Source: an uncultured Bacteroidia bacterium
GTDB lineage: Bacteria; Bacteroidota; Bacteroidia; Bacteroidales; F082
Length of the DNA: 64,000 nucleotides
Direction: 5' to 3'
Assembly (NCBI GenBank): GCA_902769875.1
Contig: CACXQV010000012.1
Coordinates: 29,554-93,553 of the forward strand
Shown here: in pieces, positions 46,339 to 54,817 of the stretch
Position numbering within the stretch: position 1 is the first letter of the stretch
Layout: each line of letters starts with the position of its first letter
Translations under genes and position numbers: made by a program
Notes under the pieces: generated by a model
Told to the model about the DNA's origin: nothing
Databases searched by the model: none
The model's input: only the letters and a program-made list of their open reading frames with translations

Positions 46339-47853
46339 ATGATGTTTACAGAAAAAGACCTTCAACAGCTTTCGGAACGGAACATCTCCGAAAACCAAGT
46401 GATACAGCAAGTTGCGCAGCTGAAGCGCGGCACGAAATACGTTCAGCTCTTGCGTCCCGCCACCCTTGGCGATGGCATCATGCCCGTCGACGAGGAACTG
46501 AAAAACAAGATGACCGCCGTTTTTGAGACCGACAAGGAGTATTACCAATTCACGAAATTCGTCCCCGCCTCGGGTGCAGCCTCGCGCATGTTCAAGGACT
46601 TGTTCGCCTTCATCGAGAGCGGAACGGACACCAAGTTCACCGACATCTTCTTCGCCCACATCCACAGCTTCGCCTTCTTCGACGACCTCGATGCCGCCGC
46701 GAAGCGCATTTTTGGCAACGATGTGGACGCCCTGCTGCAACAAGGCCGCAAGGTGGACGTGGTGAAGGCCCTGCTCCTCGACGAGGGCTTGGCTTACGGC
46801 AAACTGCCCAAGGCCTTGCTCAAATTCCATCGTTACGAGGGCTTCAACCGCTTGGCCTTCGAAGAACACTTGGTGGAAGCCGCCCGCTATGCCACCGATG
46901 CCGACAACGAAGCCAAGCTGCACTTCACCGTCTCGCCCGAACACGAGGAACCCTTCAAGGCTGCCGTCAACGCACTGAAAGACAGTTATGAGGAAAAATA
47001 CCGCGTGAGCTACGACATCAGCTATTCGTGCCAAAAGCCCTCAACCGACACCGTGGCCATCGATGCCGACGGCAACCTGTTCCGCGAGGCCAACGGCAAG
47101 ATCCTGTTCCGTCCGGGCGGTCACGGCGCACTCATCGAGAACCTGAACGACTTGGCGCAGGAAATCGTATTCATCAAGAACATCGACAACATCGTGCCCG
47201 AGACCAAGGCCGAAACGACCATCATATATAAAAAGGTGTTGGCGGGTCTGCTGCTCCAGTTGCAACAAAAGACCTTTGAATACCTCGAACTGCTCGACAG
47301 CGGTTTCGTCATCAAGGAAGAACTGGAGGAAATCACCCGTTTTGCCAAGGAGTCGCTGATGATTGACATTCCCGACTTCGTGAAAGAATACAACGAATTC
47401 GAGAAAATCGATTATCTGTACAACAAGCTCAACCGCCCGATGCGCGTGTGCGGAATGGTGAAGAACGAAGGCGAGCCCGGCGGAGGCCCCTTCTGGGTGA
47501 AAAACGACGACGACGAGGTGTCGCTGCAAATCATCGAGTCATCGCAAATCAACCACGGCGACCCGAGCCAGGAAGCCATCTTCCGAGGCTCGACCCACTT
47601 CAACCCTGTCGACTTGGTGTGCGGCTGCTGGAACTACAAGGGCGAGGCCTTCAACCTGACCGATTATGTTGACGCCAACACGGGCTTCGTATCCAACAAG
47701 TCGAAAGACGGGCGCGAGCTGAAAGCCCTTGAGCTGCCCGGCCTCTGGAACGGCGCAATGGCCGACTGGATCACCATCTTCGTCGAAGTGCCCATTGAGA
47801 CCTTCAACCCCGTGAAGACGGTGAACGACTTGCTGAAGCCGATGCACAATTGA
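46339..47853 (+). CDS. DUF4301 family protein
   Basis: 504 residues, soluble. It carries the family's KFVPASGAASRMFKDLF motif near residue 75, GKLPKALLKFHRY near 155, FRPGGHGALIENLNDL near 260, and RPMRVCGMVKNEGEPGGGPF near 365. The GAASRMFK and GGHGALI segments recall sugar-nucleotide binding loops, but no reaction is established. DUF4301 is nearly restricted to Bacteroidota, which supports the assignment of the window. It is convergent with the DUF456 gene. A second ATG one codon downstream (46342) is equally possible. Confidence 0.85.
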   Translation: MMFTEKDLQQLSERNISENQVIQQVAQLKRGTKYVQLLRPATLGDGIMPVDEELKNKMTAVFETDKEYYQFTKFVPASGAASRMFKDLFAFIESGTDTKFTDIFFAHIHSFAFFDDLDAAAKRIFGNDVDALLQQGRKVDVVKALLLDEGLAYGKLPKALLKFHRYEGFNRLAFEEHLVEAARYATDADNEAKLHFTVSPEHEEPFKAAVNALKDSYEEKYRVSYDISYSCQKPSTDTVAIDADGNLFREANGKILFRPGGHGALIENLNDLAQEIVFIKNIDNIVPETKAETTIIYKKVLAGLLLQLQQKTFEYLELLDSGFVIKEELEEITRFAKESLMIDIPDFVKEYNEFEKIDYLYNKLNRPMRVCGMVKNEGEPGGGPFWVKNDDDEVSLQIIESSQINHGDPSQEAIFRGSTHFNPVDLVCGCWNYKGEAFNLTDYVDANTGFVSNKSKDGRELKALELPGLWNGAMADWITIFVEVPIETFNPVKTVNDLLKPMHN

Positions 47854-47864
47854 AGGAACCTGAA

Positions 47865-48365
47865 TCAGAGCAATCCGATCAAGTCCCTCGCTACGAAGAA
47901 GATACACGCACAGGCATAAACGACCTTTATGCCTGTGCCCAAAAGGAACCCGACGAAAGAGCCAAAGGCCGAGCGCCAAGCCAAATGGTCGTCGGTGCCT
48001 GCCGATTTTTCGCCGAGATAAGCCCCGATGAACGGTCCCAACAATATGGCAATGAATCCGATAGGGAAAAACAAGGTGACGAAAAGCCCTGCGAACAAGC
48101 CTATCGTGCTGCCTCTGACACCAGCCTTGCTGCCACCGAATTTTTTCGTCCCCCACACGGGAACGACATAATCCAATGCAAAGACCGCCGCCCCTATGAG
48201 GCCCATCAGCACCAAAAATCCAGTGGAATAATTCACGCCGTCGACAAACGACAACGCCAACAAGGCCAAAAAGCTGAACGGCGTTCCCGCAATGCCCGGC
48301 ACCACGGCACCCACTAACCCAACGAGGGCAAGGAGAATGGTCGCAACAATAAGTACATACATCAT
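47865..48365 (-). CDS. DUF456 small membrane protein
   Basis: 166 residues with about five hydrophobic segments and the Gly-rich loops VGLVGAVVPGIAGTPFSF and PFIGAYLGEKSAG. These loops and the final FGSFVGFLLGTGIKVVYACA are those of DUF456. Function unknown; the repeated small-residue helices recall channel-like proteins. Convergent with DUF4301 and divergent from the outer-membrane protein gene at 48453. Confidence 0.82.
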   Translation of the reverse strand: MMYVLIVATILLALVGLVGAVVPGIAGTPFSFLALLALSFVDGVNYSTGFLVLMGLIGAAVFALDYVVPVWGTKKFGGSKAGVRGSTIGLFAGLFVTLFFPIGFIAILLGPFIGAYLGEKSAGTDDHLAWRSAFGSFVGFLLGTGIKVVYACACIFFVARDLIGLL

Positions 48366-48424
48366 ATCTGTAGGTTTTGACTGCGAAAATAGGAAATTAT
48401 TTTGTTTTTTAGAGAAATCAGCCT

Positions 48425-48432
48425 TAAATTTG
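48425..48432 (+). promoter_or_regulatory. -7 promoter box of the outer-membrane protein pair
   Basis: TAAATTTG, 21 bases before the ATG at 48453. Confidence 0.55.
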
Positions 48433-48452
48433 CCCCATCAAACCATAATCTC

Positions 48453-49277
48453 ATGAAGAAATTTCTACTCCTTTTCTCCATAATTCTCACAACCTCAACG
48501 CTTTTCGCCTACGACTTCATCCATCCTTTGGGAGGTCGTGCGGCAGCTATGGGAAGCTCTTCGGTGGCCTCGCAAGGCCTATGGGCAATGCAAAACAACC
48601 CTGCCGGCATAGCCAACCTCGAAAGAATCAACCTCGGCCTTTATTACGAAAACCGTTGGCAAATGCCTGAGATGGCCTACAAGTGCGGAGCCTTCGCCCT
48701 TCCTACCCAATTCGGATGCTTAGGGCTGAGTTTCAACCAGTTCGGTTCGTCGAAATACAACGAAAACAAGATAGGCCTCGCCTACGCCAAGGATTTTGGC
48801 CGCTACCTGCAAATCGGGCTGCAACTCGATTATCTCCTGCTGAAAATCGGCAACGACTACGGCACCTTCAGCGCCGTCACTTTTGAGTTGGGCATCCAAT
48901 CGCAAATCACCGACAAGCTCACTTTGGGTACCTATATCTTCAACCCCGTCAATTTCAGCTTCGGGCAAACCCTGAACCACGAGAGAATCCCCATCGTGAT
49001 GCGTTTCGGCTTGGCCTACAAGTTCACGAAAGACTTCATCGGGCAATGCGAAATCGAGAAAGACACTGAGCGCGAAGGGGTTAGCCTACGCGGAGGCTTG
49101 GAATACGAGGCCTTCAAACATTTCTTCATTCGCGCCGGCGTGCAAACCAACCCTGGCATTCTGAGCTTCGGCCTCGGCTATTCCATCAGCTTCGCGCAAA
49201 TCAACGTGGCGGCACAACTGCACAACCTTTTGGGGTCTTCAATTCAGATTGGTATGATTTTCAGCATCGGAAAGTGA
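48453..49277 (+). CDS. PorV/PorQ-like outer-membrane beta-barrel
   Basis: 274 residues with a signal peptide (about 1-18, ending LFAY). The mature protein starts DFIHPLGGRAAAMGSSSVAS, then NNPAGIANL, the signature seen at the start of PorV/PorQ/FadL-like barrels. The remainder is short amphipathic strands (FGRYLQIGLQLDYLLLKIG) ending ... QIGMIFSIGK. PorV and PorQ work in type IX secretion, but this one is shorter than PorV and I cannot place it within that system. Only one base separates it from the next gene; the two are surely co-transcribed. Confidence 0.72.
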   Translation: MKKFLLLFSIILTTSTLFAYDFIHPLGGRAAAMGSSSVASQGLWAMQNNPAGIANLERINLGLYYENRWQMPEMAYKCGAFALPTQFGCLGLSFNQFGSSKYNENKIGLAYAKDFGRYLQIGLQLDYLLLKIGNDYGTFSAVTFELGIQSQITDKLTLGTYIFNPVNFSFGQTLNHERIPIVMRFGLAYKFTKDFIGQCEIEKDTEREGVSLRGGLEYEAFKHFFIRAGVQTNPGILSFGLGYSISFAQINVAAQLHNLLGSSIQIGMIFSIGK

Positions 49278-49278
49278 T

Positions 49279-51447
49279 ATGAAACGGCTGGTTTTCATCA
49301 TATTGTCCCTATTCATCGCCTCCATCGCGAAGGCGCAAATCGCCATTGACACACTCAGCACTGAAGCCTTGAACGAACTACTCATCGAACAAATTGAACG
49401 CTTGGCCGAAGATGGCGAAGAAGATGTTGATTATGAAGAACTTTTGGAGAATTACATCTTCTTCAGCGAAAACCCCATCAACATCAACAGCGACGAGGTG
49501 ATGCAATTGGTGGAACTGCGCCTGCTCAACGTATTCCAATATGAGGCTATGCAACAATATCGCCGCTTGTTTGGCGACTTCCTCTTTTTTGAGGAGCTGG
49601 AGATGGTGGACGGCTTCGACGAACAGACAATGGCCATCATCCGGCCAATGGTTTGCATTGCGAAAGACGATGGCAAAGACATGATAACCCTCAAAAAAAT
49701 GGCGCGTTACGGCAAGCATCAGCTTTTGGGACGCTACGAGCAAATCCTTGAACGACAGCAGGGTTACGCCCCTATCGACGATTCATCGCTGTTGGCCAAA
49801 CCCAACTCTCGCTATTTGGGAAGTCCGCAAAAATACCAATTGAGATACACCTATAATTACAGGAACAAGATTCGTGCGGCATTCGTTTTGGAAAAGGACG
49901 CGGGCGAATTGTTTTTCACCGACAAGGTCAGCGACACGATTCAGGCTTTGTTGGGCAAAAACTATCGGAAAGGCTTTGATTTTGTCGGTTTCCACCTCTA
50001 CGCCAAAGACTTGGGCATAGTGAAAGCCGCCGTTTTGGGCGATTACCAATTGGCTTTCGGTCAAGGGCTTACAATGTGGTCGGGATTGAGTTTCGGCAAG
50101 GCTGGCGCGGGCAGCAGCGTGATGAAACAAGGGCGTGGCATCACACCAAAAGGCTCTGCCAGCGAATACGGTTTTCTGCGCGGCGCGGCGGTCACCCTTG
50201 GCGGCGGCCCGTTTCGCGGCACGGTGTTTTACTCCAACCGCTGGATTGACGCCAACGTCAGCGTTTTTGACACCATTGACAATGAGGCAGAATTCGTCAG
50301 CAGCCTGCAAGAGACTGGCTATCACCGCACTATCGGTGAGTTGCAAGACCGTCACGCCATACGGCAACAGGTTGTTGGCGGACATTTGGGCTATGCAGTC
50401 GCCCATTTCGAGGTCGGCTATACCGCTCACCACACTTGGCTCAACGCACCTTTGCAACTCAAGCCAAGCCATTACAACCAATTCTATTTCCAAGGTCAAC
50501 GCCTCACCAATCAAGGTGTTGATTTTAAGTATGTTAAAGGAAAATATGCGGTTTTTGGCGAAGTCGCGATGAGTATGAACTTTGACAGCACGGCCCTTCG
50601 ACAGGATCAGGGGCCGTTAGCTTTTGCTGGATTATTCGGCTTCACCGTCAAACCCGCTGGTTATCTGAATTTTACCCTTATGTATCGCGACTTTGGCAGA
50701 GCCTACCAAAACCTATTCAGCAATGCCTTTGGCGAAGGCAGCCGCAACCAAGGACAGCGAGGAATGTACCTCAGTGTGGAGGCCGCACCTGCACCCTATT
50801 GGCACATCCTCGCCTACGCCGACCAGTTCCAATTCACTTGGCTGACCTCGCAAGTCAACGCGCCGAGTCGTGGCCACGACTATTATTTGCGCATCAGCCA
50901 CAGTTTCAATCGCCGAACCCACGCTTATCTGCAATTCCGTTCCAAGACCAAAATGAAAAACTCCACCGACGGTTTTGTGTTTAGCCACTACCCCATTTTC
51001 TACACCAAAAACGCCGTCCGTTTCAACATCAACTATCAGATTGGCAGCGACTTCCATTTCTGCAACAAAGCCGAATACGCCCATTACCACAACGACGACG
51101 GCACCAACGAACACGGCTATTTCCTTTGTCAGGACATAGCCTATAAGCCTGAGGACAAGCCCTTTAGCCTCACCTTCCGCTACGCCATCTTCGATGCCAA
51201 GGACTACAACGCCCGCATCTATGCCTACGAAAGCGATGTGTTGTATTCGTTCAGCGTGCCAGCCCTTTACGGCAAAGGAATGAGGGTGTATCTCTTGGGT
51301 AAAGTAAAGTTATTCAACGCCTTAACCCTTTACGCCCGCATAGGCCGCACCATCTACAGCGACCGGGACCAAATCGGCAGCGGCCTGACACTGATTGAAA
51401 GAAACCATAAGACAGACTTGAAGGTGGAGGCGGTGTGGAAATTGTAA
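49279..51447 (+). CDS. outer-membrane protein with N-terminal helix-hairpin-helix repeats
   Basis: 722 residues; signal peptide about 1-19 (ending IAKAQ). Residues about 45-135 hold helix-hairpin-helix units (NPININSDEVMQLVELRLLN, FFEELEMVDGFDEQTMAIIR), like ComEA-type proteins. From 140 to the end the sequence is amphipathic strands of a large beta barrel (LGSPQKYQLRYTYNYRNKIR, ... RIGRTIYSDRDQIGSGLTL). Such HhH-barrel proteins are conserved in Bacteroidota and of unknown role; DNA binding or uptake is only a guess from the HhH part. Operon with the smaller barrel protein upstream. Confidence 0.75.
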   Translation: MKRLVFIILSLFIASIAKAQIAIDTLSTEALNELLIEQIERLAEDGEEDVDYEELLENYIFFSENPININSDEVMQLVELRLLNVFQYEAMQQYRRLFGDFLFFEELEMVDGFDEQTMAIIRPMVCIAKDDGKDMITLKKMARYGKHQLLGRYEQILERQQGYAPIDDSSLLAKPNSRYLGSPQKYQLRYTYNYRNKIRAAFVLEKDAGELFFTDKVSDTIQALLGKNYRKGFDFVGFHLYAKDLGIVKAAVLGDYQLAFGQGLTMWSGLSFGKAGAGSSVMKQGRGITPKGSASEYGFLRGAAVTLGGGPFRGTVFYSNRWIDANVSVFDTIDNEAEFVSSLQETGYHRTIGELQDRHAIRQQVVGGHLGYAVAHFEVGYTAHHTWLNAPLQLKPSHYNQFYFQGQRLTNQGVDFKYVKGKYAVFGEVAMSMNFDSTALRQDQGPLAFAGLFGFTVKPAGYLNFTLMYRDFGRAYQNLFSNAFGEGSRNQGQRGMYLSVEAAPAPYWHILAYADQFQFTWLTSQVNAPSRGHDYYLRISHSFNRRTHAYLQFRSKTKMKNSTDGFVFSHYPIFYTKNAVRFNINYQIGSDFHFCNKAEYAHYHNDDGTNEHGYFLCQDIAYKPEDKPFSLTFRYAIFDAKDYNARIYAYESDVLYSFSVPALYGKGMRVYLLGKVKLFNALTLYARIGRTIYSDRDQIGSGLTLIERNHKTDLKVEAVWKL

Positions 51448-51464
51448 GGTAAAGGAAGCATAAA

Positions 51465-52751
51465 TCAATCTTCCCGTTCCCCAAGCATCCATTCGTAGGC
51501 AGGAATGATTTTTATGGTCTTTCCCTCTTTTAGTAGTGTATCACGCTGGAAATCAGTAATTAAAAACAACTTGTCACACCGAGTTTCCCGCGAAGTCGTC
51601 AGCAGCCCCCTAACTTCTCTATTGAAAGTTTTCTCCGAACTGATGTCGTAACTCACTTGATAGACTTCAATCACTTTGTTTCCCTTACAAACCACAAAAT
51701 CAGCCTCATAGCCGTTGCTATTCTTGTAATAATAGATGTCTTGCTCCAAAGGACGGTTGCGGCGAAGCAACTCGATGTAAACCAAAGACTCCAAACGAAA
51801 TCCCAAATTCTCACCCGAAAAAGCATCCTCGCGGCCATCCATCAAGGCCACATCAATCGGGTAGACTTTCTTGTCGTACAACCTGTTTTTGCTTTTGGTG
51901 GAATATCTTCGCAATTCCACAAGAAGATAGGCCTCCATCAAATAATTGATGTAATTGTCAACCGTATGGCTCGACTTGATTTTCAACAAATTAGCCAAAT
52001 CCTTCGACACTATTGTAGCTGGGGCAATGTTCAACAGATGCTGTGCCAATTGCTCAAAAGCGCGGCTATACTTGATTTTGTGCCGTTGTTCAATATCACG
52101 CTTCAAGATGTTTTCAACCAATGTATTGACATAGCCCGTCTTGTTTTTCCTATGAAGCAGTTCGGGAAAACCACCCTGCTTGAGGTATTGGTCGAAAGCA
52201 TCCCGCCTAAACGCCTCATTTTTGGTCGTCAATGTGGTCGCATCAACATTTTTGGCTGTGCAAAAATCCCTGAACGAGAACGGATACAACTCTATTTCAT
52301 CGTGCCGCCCTGTCAAATGGGTAGCCAATTCTCCACTAAGCAAATTGGCATTTGAGCCAGTAATGATGATGTGCATCTTCGTCCTCAGCAACCGATTCAC
52401 GAAAAGATACCAGCCTTTTATGTTCTGAATCTCATCGATAAACAAGTACTTGAAATCGCCATAGATTTTGTAAAGCACCTCCAACATCGGATTGAGGTCT
52501 TCTGTCTTCAACGCTTCCAAACGCTCGTCATCGAAATTGACGTAAGCGAATTTCACTTTTCGTGAACGCAACATACTGTAACACAATGTCGATTTCCCAG
52601 AACGACGAACACCGATAACGCATTGAGCCATAGTGCTTTCAAGGTCTATCTGATTTTCTTCCTTACGAGAACACAGACGAGCCGAAGCCATATCCAACAG
52701 TTCTTGATGCTGCTCCGTTACCACTTCCTCAAGGATTCTTTTCTCTATCAT
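51465..52751 (-). CDS. ATP-binding protein, AAA plus DUF4143
   Basis: 428 residues. Walker A GVRRSGKST near 48-56, Walker B YLFIDEIQNI near 107, a GSNANLLSGELATHLTGR sensor region, and a C-terminal DUF4143 part whose YEADFVVCKGNKVIEVYQVS looks like a PD-(D/E)XK-type strand pair. The family is numerous and mobile in Bacteroidota; its role is not known. The gene is preceded by a -7 box at 52777-52770 and a 12-unit 32-bp repeat array. A short open frame through the array stops four bases before its ATG, so coupled translation is possible. Confidence 0.85.
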   Translation of the reverse strand: MIEKRILEEVVTEQHQELLDMASARLCSRKEENQIDLESTMAQCVIGVRRSGKSTLCYSMLRSRKVKFAYVNFDDERLEALKTEDLNPMLEVLYKIYGDFKYLFIDEIQNIKGWYLFVNRLLRTKMHIIITGSNANLLSGELATHLTGRHDEIELYPFSFRDFCTAKNVDATTLTTKNEAFRRDAFDQYLKQGGFPELLHRKNKTGYVNTLVENILKRDIEQRHKIKYSRAFEQLAQHLLNIAPATIVSKDLANLLKIKSSHTVDNYINYLMEAYLLVELRRYSTKSKNRLYDKKVYPIDVALMDGREDAFSGENLGFRLESLVYIELLRRNRPLEQDIYYYKNSNGYEADFVVCKGNKVIEVYQVSYDISSEKTFNREVRGLLTTSRETRCDKLFLITDFQRDTLLKEGKTIKIIPAYEWMLGERED

Positions 52752-52769
52752 AGCTTAATAATTTCGCCA

Positions 52770-52777
52770 CAAAAGTA
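52770..52777 (-). promoter_or_regulatory. -7 promoter box adjoining the 12-unit array
   Basis: TACTTTTG on the minus strand, 18 bases before the ATPase start; the nearest repeat unit begins 19 bases upstream of it. Confidence 0.5.
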
Positions 52778-52795
52778 CAAAATATCCCAATACAA

Positions 52796-53172
52796 ACTGC
52801 AATGCTGCGTACATTTTTGGCTTCCGAACTGCAATGCTGCGTACATTTTTAGCCTTCAAACTGCAATGCTGCGTACATTTTCGACTTCCAAACTGCAATA
52901 TTGCGTACATTTTCGGCTTCCAAACTGCAATGCTGCGTACATTTTCGACTTCCAAACTGCAATATTGCGTACATTTTCGGCTTCCGAACTGCAATGCTGC
53001 GTACATTTTTGGCTTTCAAACTGCAATGCTGCGTACATTTTTGGCTTCCGAACTGCAATGCTGCGTACATTTTTAGCCTTCAAACTGCAATGTTGCGTAC
53101 ATTTTCGACTTCCAAACTGCAATGCTGCGTACATTTTCAGCCTTCAAACTGCAATGCTGCGTACATTATCAC
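52796..53172 (-). repeat. tandem array of 12 units, exact 32-bp period
   Basis: Units begin every 32 bases (52796, 52828, 52860 ... 53148) with ACTGCAATGCTGCGTACATT on the plus strand; the remaining 12 bases vary among about six versions. Frames on both strands stay open through it by composition. It overlaps the last codons of the CotH gene. Confidence 0.95.
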
Positions 53173-54794
53173 TCCACTACCACCCTATTCATCTGCTGTT
53201 TCGAGGCAACATTAATCAATAAGGTGTAAATGCCATTGGAAAACTCTTGCATCGGGATGACCAAAGTCTGAGTTGAAACAACGTTGGAATAAACCAACCG
53301 TCCAGTCATATCGTAAAGCCTAACGGAGGCTTCGCAAGACTCCTTAAATTGGATGTTGATACGGTCCTTGGTTGGATTCGGGAACACTTCAACAAATTGG
53401 TTTTCAATATTTTCCTCAACATCCCAAGTTCCACACGCGGCATTGATTTCGCCATCGAGATAGTTGAAACGGTCGTCGAGCCAACTGCGGATATAGCTCA
53501 ACTGGCTTTCGTCAACAGAAAATCCTGGCCAAGCCTCCGATTCGCGCTCATAGGCTCGCATTTCAACCAATTCATCATACTGATTTTGAATCATTTCCAT
53601 AATATGGCTCGTGTTCAAGATCGTATTGCGCAAGGCATTGTAACGTGTTCTGGCCGAGGCCACGAAACCAGCTTCGGAACAATCGTTCGTCAGGCGGTCG
53701 AAAAAGCCGTTGCTCATCAGCCCAGCGGTGTTGTAGGTAAGGTTGCCATCGGTGTCCAAGCCCCAAATGGCGTCCAAGTCCCAAGGCAGGTAAAAATAAG
53801 TTCCCGACTTCTTGTAACGCGCCAAAAACAAGTTGCGTCCCATATTGTCCATCGCCATCAACGAATTGACAAACAAGTAGTAATCAATGGCATTGGCTTT
53901 GTCAAACTGGGCCGCATATTGGGCAAAGAAGGCATTGTTCGAGGCGTTCATCACAAAATTGGTGAAGCTGTAAAGATGATTCCAATTGATGGCCGTGTCG
54001 GTTTCATTGGGATAAACCCACTCATAGTTATCCCAAGTGTCCAACGTGTTGTCATAATCGGGCAGGCTCTCGAATGTAGGGGCTCCCGGGCCATTGCCTT
54101 TATAGAGCAAGCCTCGAAGCTCTCCATTGTATTTTTTCAGTCCAAGCTGCTTGCGGTCCATACGCTCAGTAAGGGCATAAACACCTACATACGAGTCGTT
54201 TATGAACACATCTGCATATTTCATACGAATGCCAGACAAGGCATCGGGCTCGCTTTCGGCGTATGGCAATTGGAACATTTCCATCCAAAGCTCGTTGGCC
54301 ACCTTGTCGCGGAGGCGCAAAGGCTGGACCCACATCGCCTCAAGGTTCCAATCGTCGTCGCTGCGCAAACCGAGGAAGGTCGTGTCGGCCATCACTGTGC
54401 CCGTCTCATCGGCCCAAAGCTCAACACGATACGACTTTTTGTCGTATTGCTGCGATGAGGTTCCGCGAATCTTAAACCCAGCGTGCATCGTAATGACATT
54501 GCCATCAGCATCGGCCACCGTGATGGTGCCGTGCACAGCAGGCGAGTTGACGATGGGGCCATCCGTGGCAATCGTAATCAGCGGCAATTCGCTCCTGTAA
54601 TAGGAATAAGCCTCTCCCCTCACTTCGATAGTGTTTTTGAAAGGTTTGCATCCTTCGGGAAGTCGGCCTGTGGCCACAACAATCCCCTTCTCGTGGTCGA
54701 TGCCATACTGTCCTTCCATTCGGGTTTCCTGTGCCATAGCAAAAGAGAACGTCAGCAACAATGATAGCGCGTTCAAAACAAGTTTTAGTTTCAT
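53169..54794 (-). CDS. CotH-kinase-domain surface protein with T9SS tail
   Basis: 541 residues from the Met at 54794, with a signal peptide to about residue 22 (ending FAMAQ). A short beta domain (GTITVADADGNVITMHAGFK) is followed by the CotH kinase-like core: IRGTSSQQYDKKSYRVEL, WNLEAMWVQPLRLRDKVANE, GVYALTERMDRKQLGLKKYN, and the active-site-like YLPWDLDAIWGLD. The final 75 residues form a type A sorting domain (VFPNPTKDRINIQF ... GIYTLLINV). CotH proteins phosphorylate proteins in Bacillus spores; the substrate at a Bacteroidota surface is unknown. The last codons run into the 32-bp array. Confidence 0.88.
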   Translation of the reverse strand: MKLKLVLNALSLLLTFSFAMAQETRMEGQYGIDHEKGIVVATGRLPEGCKPFKNTIEVRGEAYSYYRSELPLITIATDGPIVNSPAVHGTITVADADGNVITMHAGFKIRGTSSQQYDKKSYRVELWADETGTVMADTTFLGLRSDDDWNLEAMWVQPLRLRDKVANELWMEMFQLPYAESEPDALSGIRMKYADVFINDSYVGVYALTERMDRKQLGLKKYNGELRGLLYKGNGPGAPTFESLPDYDNTLDTWDNYEWVYPNETDTAINWNHLYSFTNFVMNASNNAFFAQYAAQFDKANAIDYYLFVNSLMAMDNMGRNLFLARYKKSGTYFYLPWDLDAIWGLDTDGNLTYNTAGLMSNGFFDRLTNDCSEAGFVASARTRYNALRNTILNTSHIMEMIQNQYDELVEMRAYERESEAWPGFSVDESQLSYIRSWLDDRFNYLDGEINAACGTWDVEENIENQFVEVFPNPTKDRINIQFKESCEASVRLYDMTGRLVYSNVVSTQTLVIPMQEFSNGIYTLLINVASKQQMNRVVVE

Positions 54795-54817
54795 AAAAAG
54801 CTCTATTTGGTTTGTTT

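Noticed and set aside
52796-53172. CRISPR array
   Set aside because: Variable parts are only 12 bases and fall into about six near-identical versions; there are no cas genes and no leader. It is a minisatellite-like array.
52623-53222. Open frames running through the 32-bp array on both strands
   Set aside because: They exist because the unit has no stop in several frames; the translations are pure repeat (LQCCVHF, MYAALQFGS) without other support.
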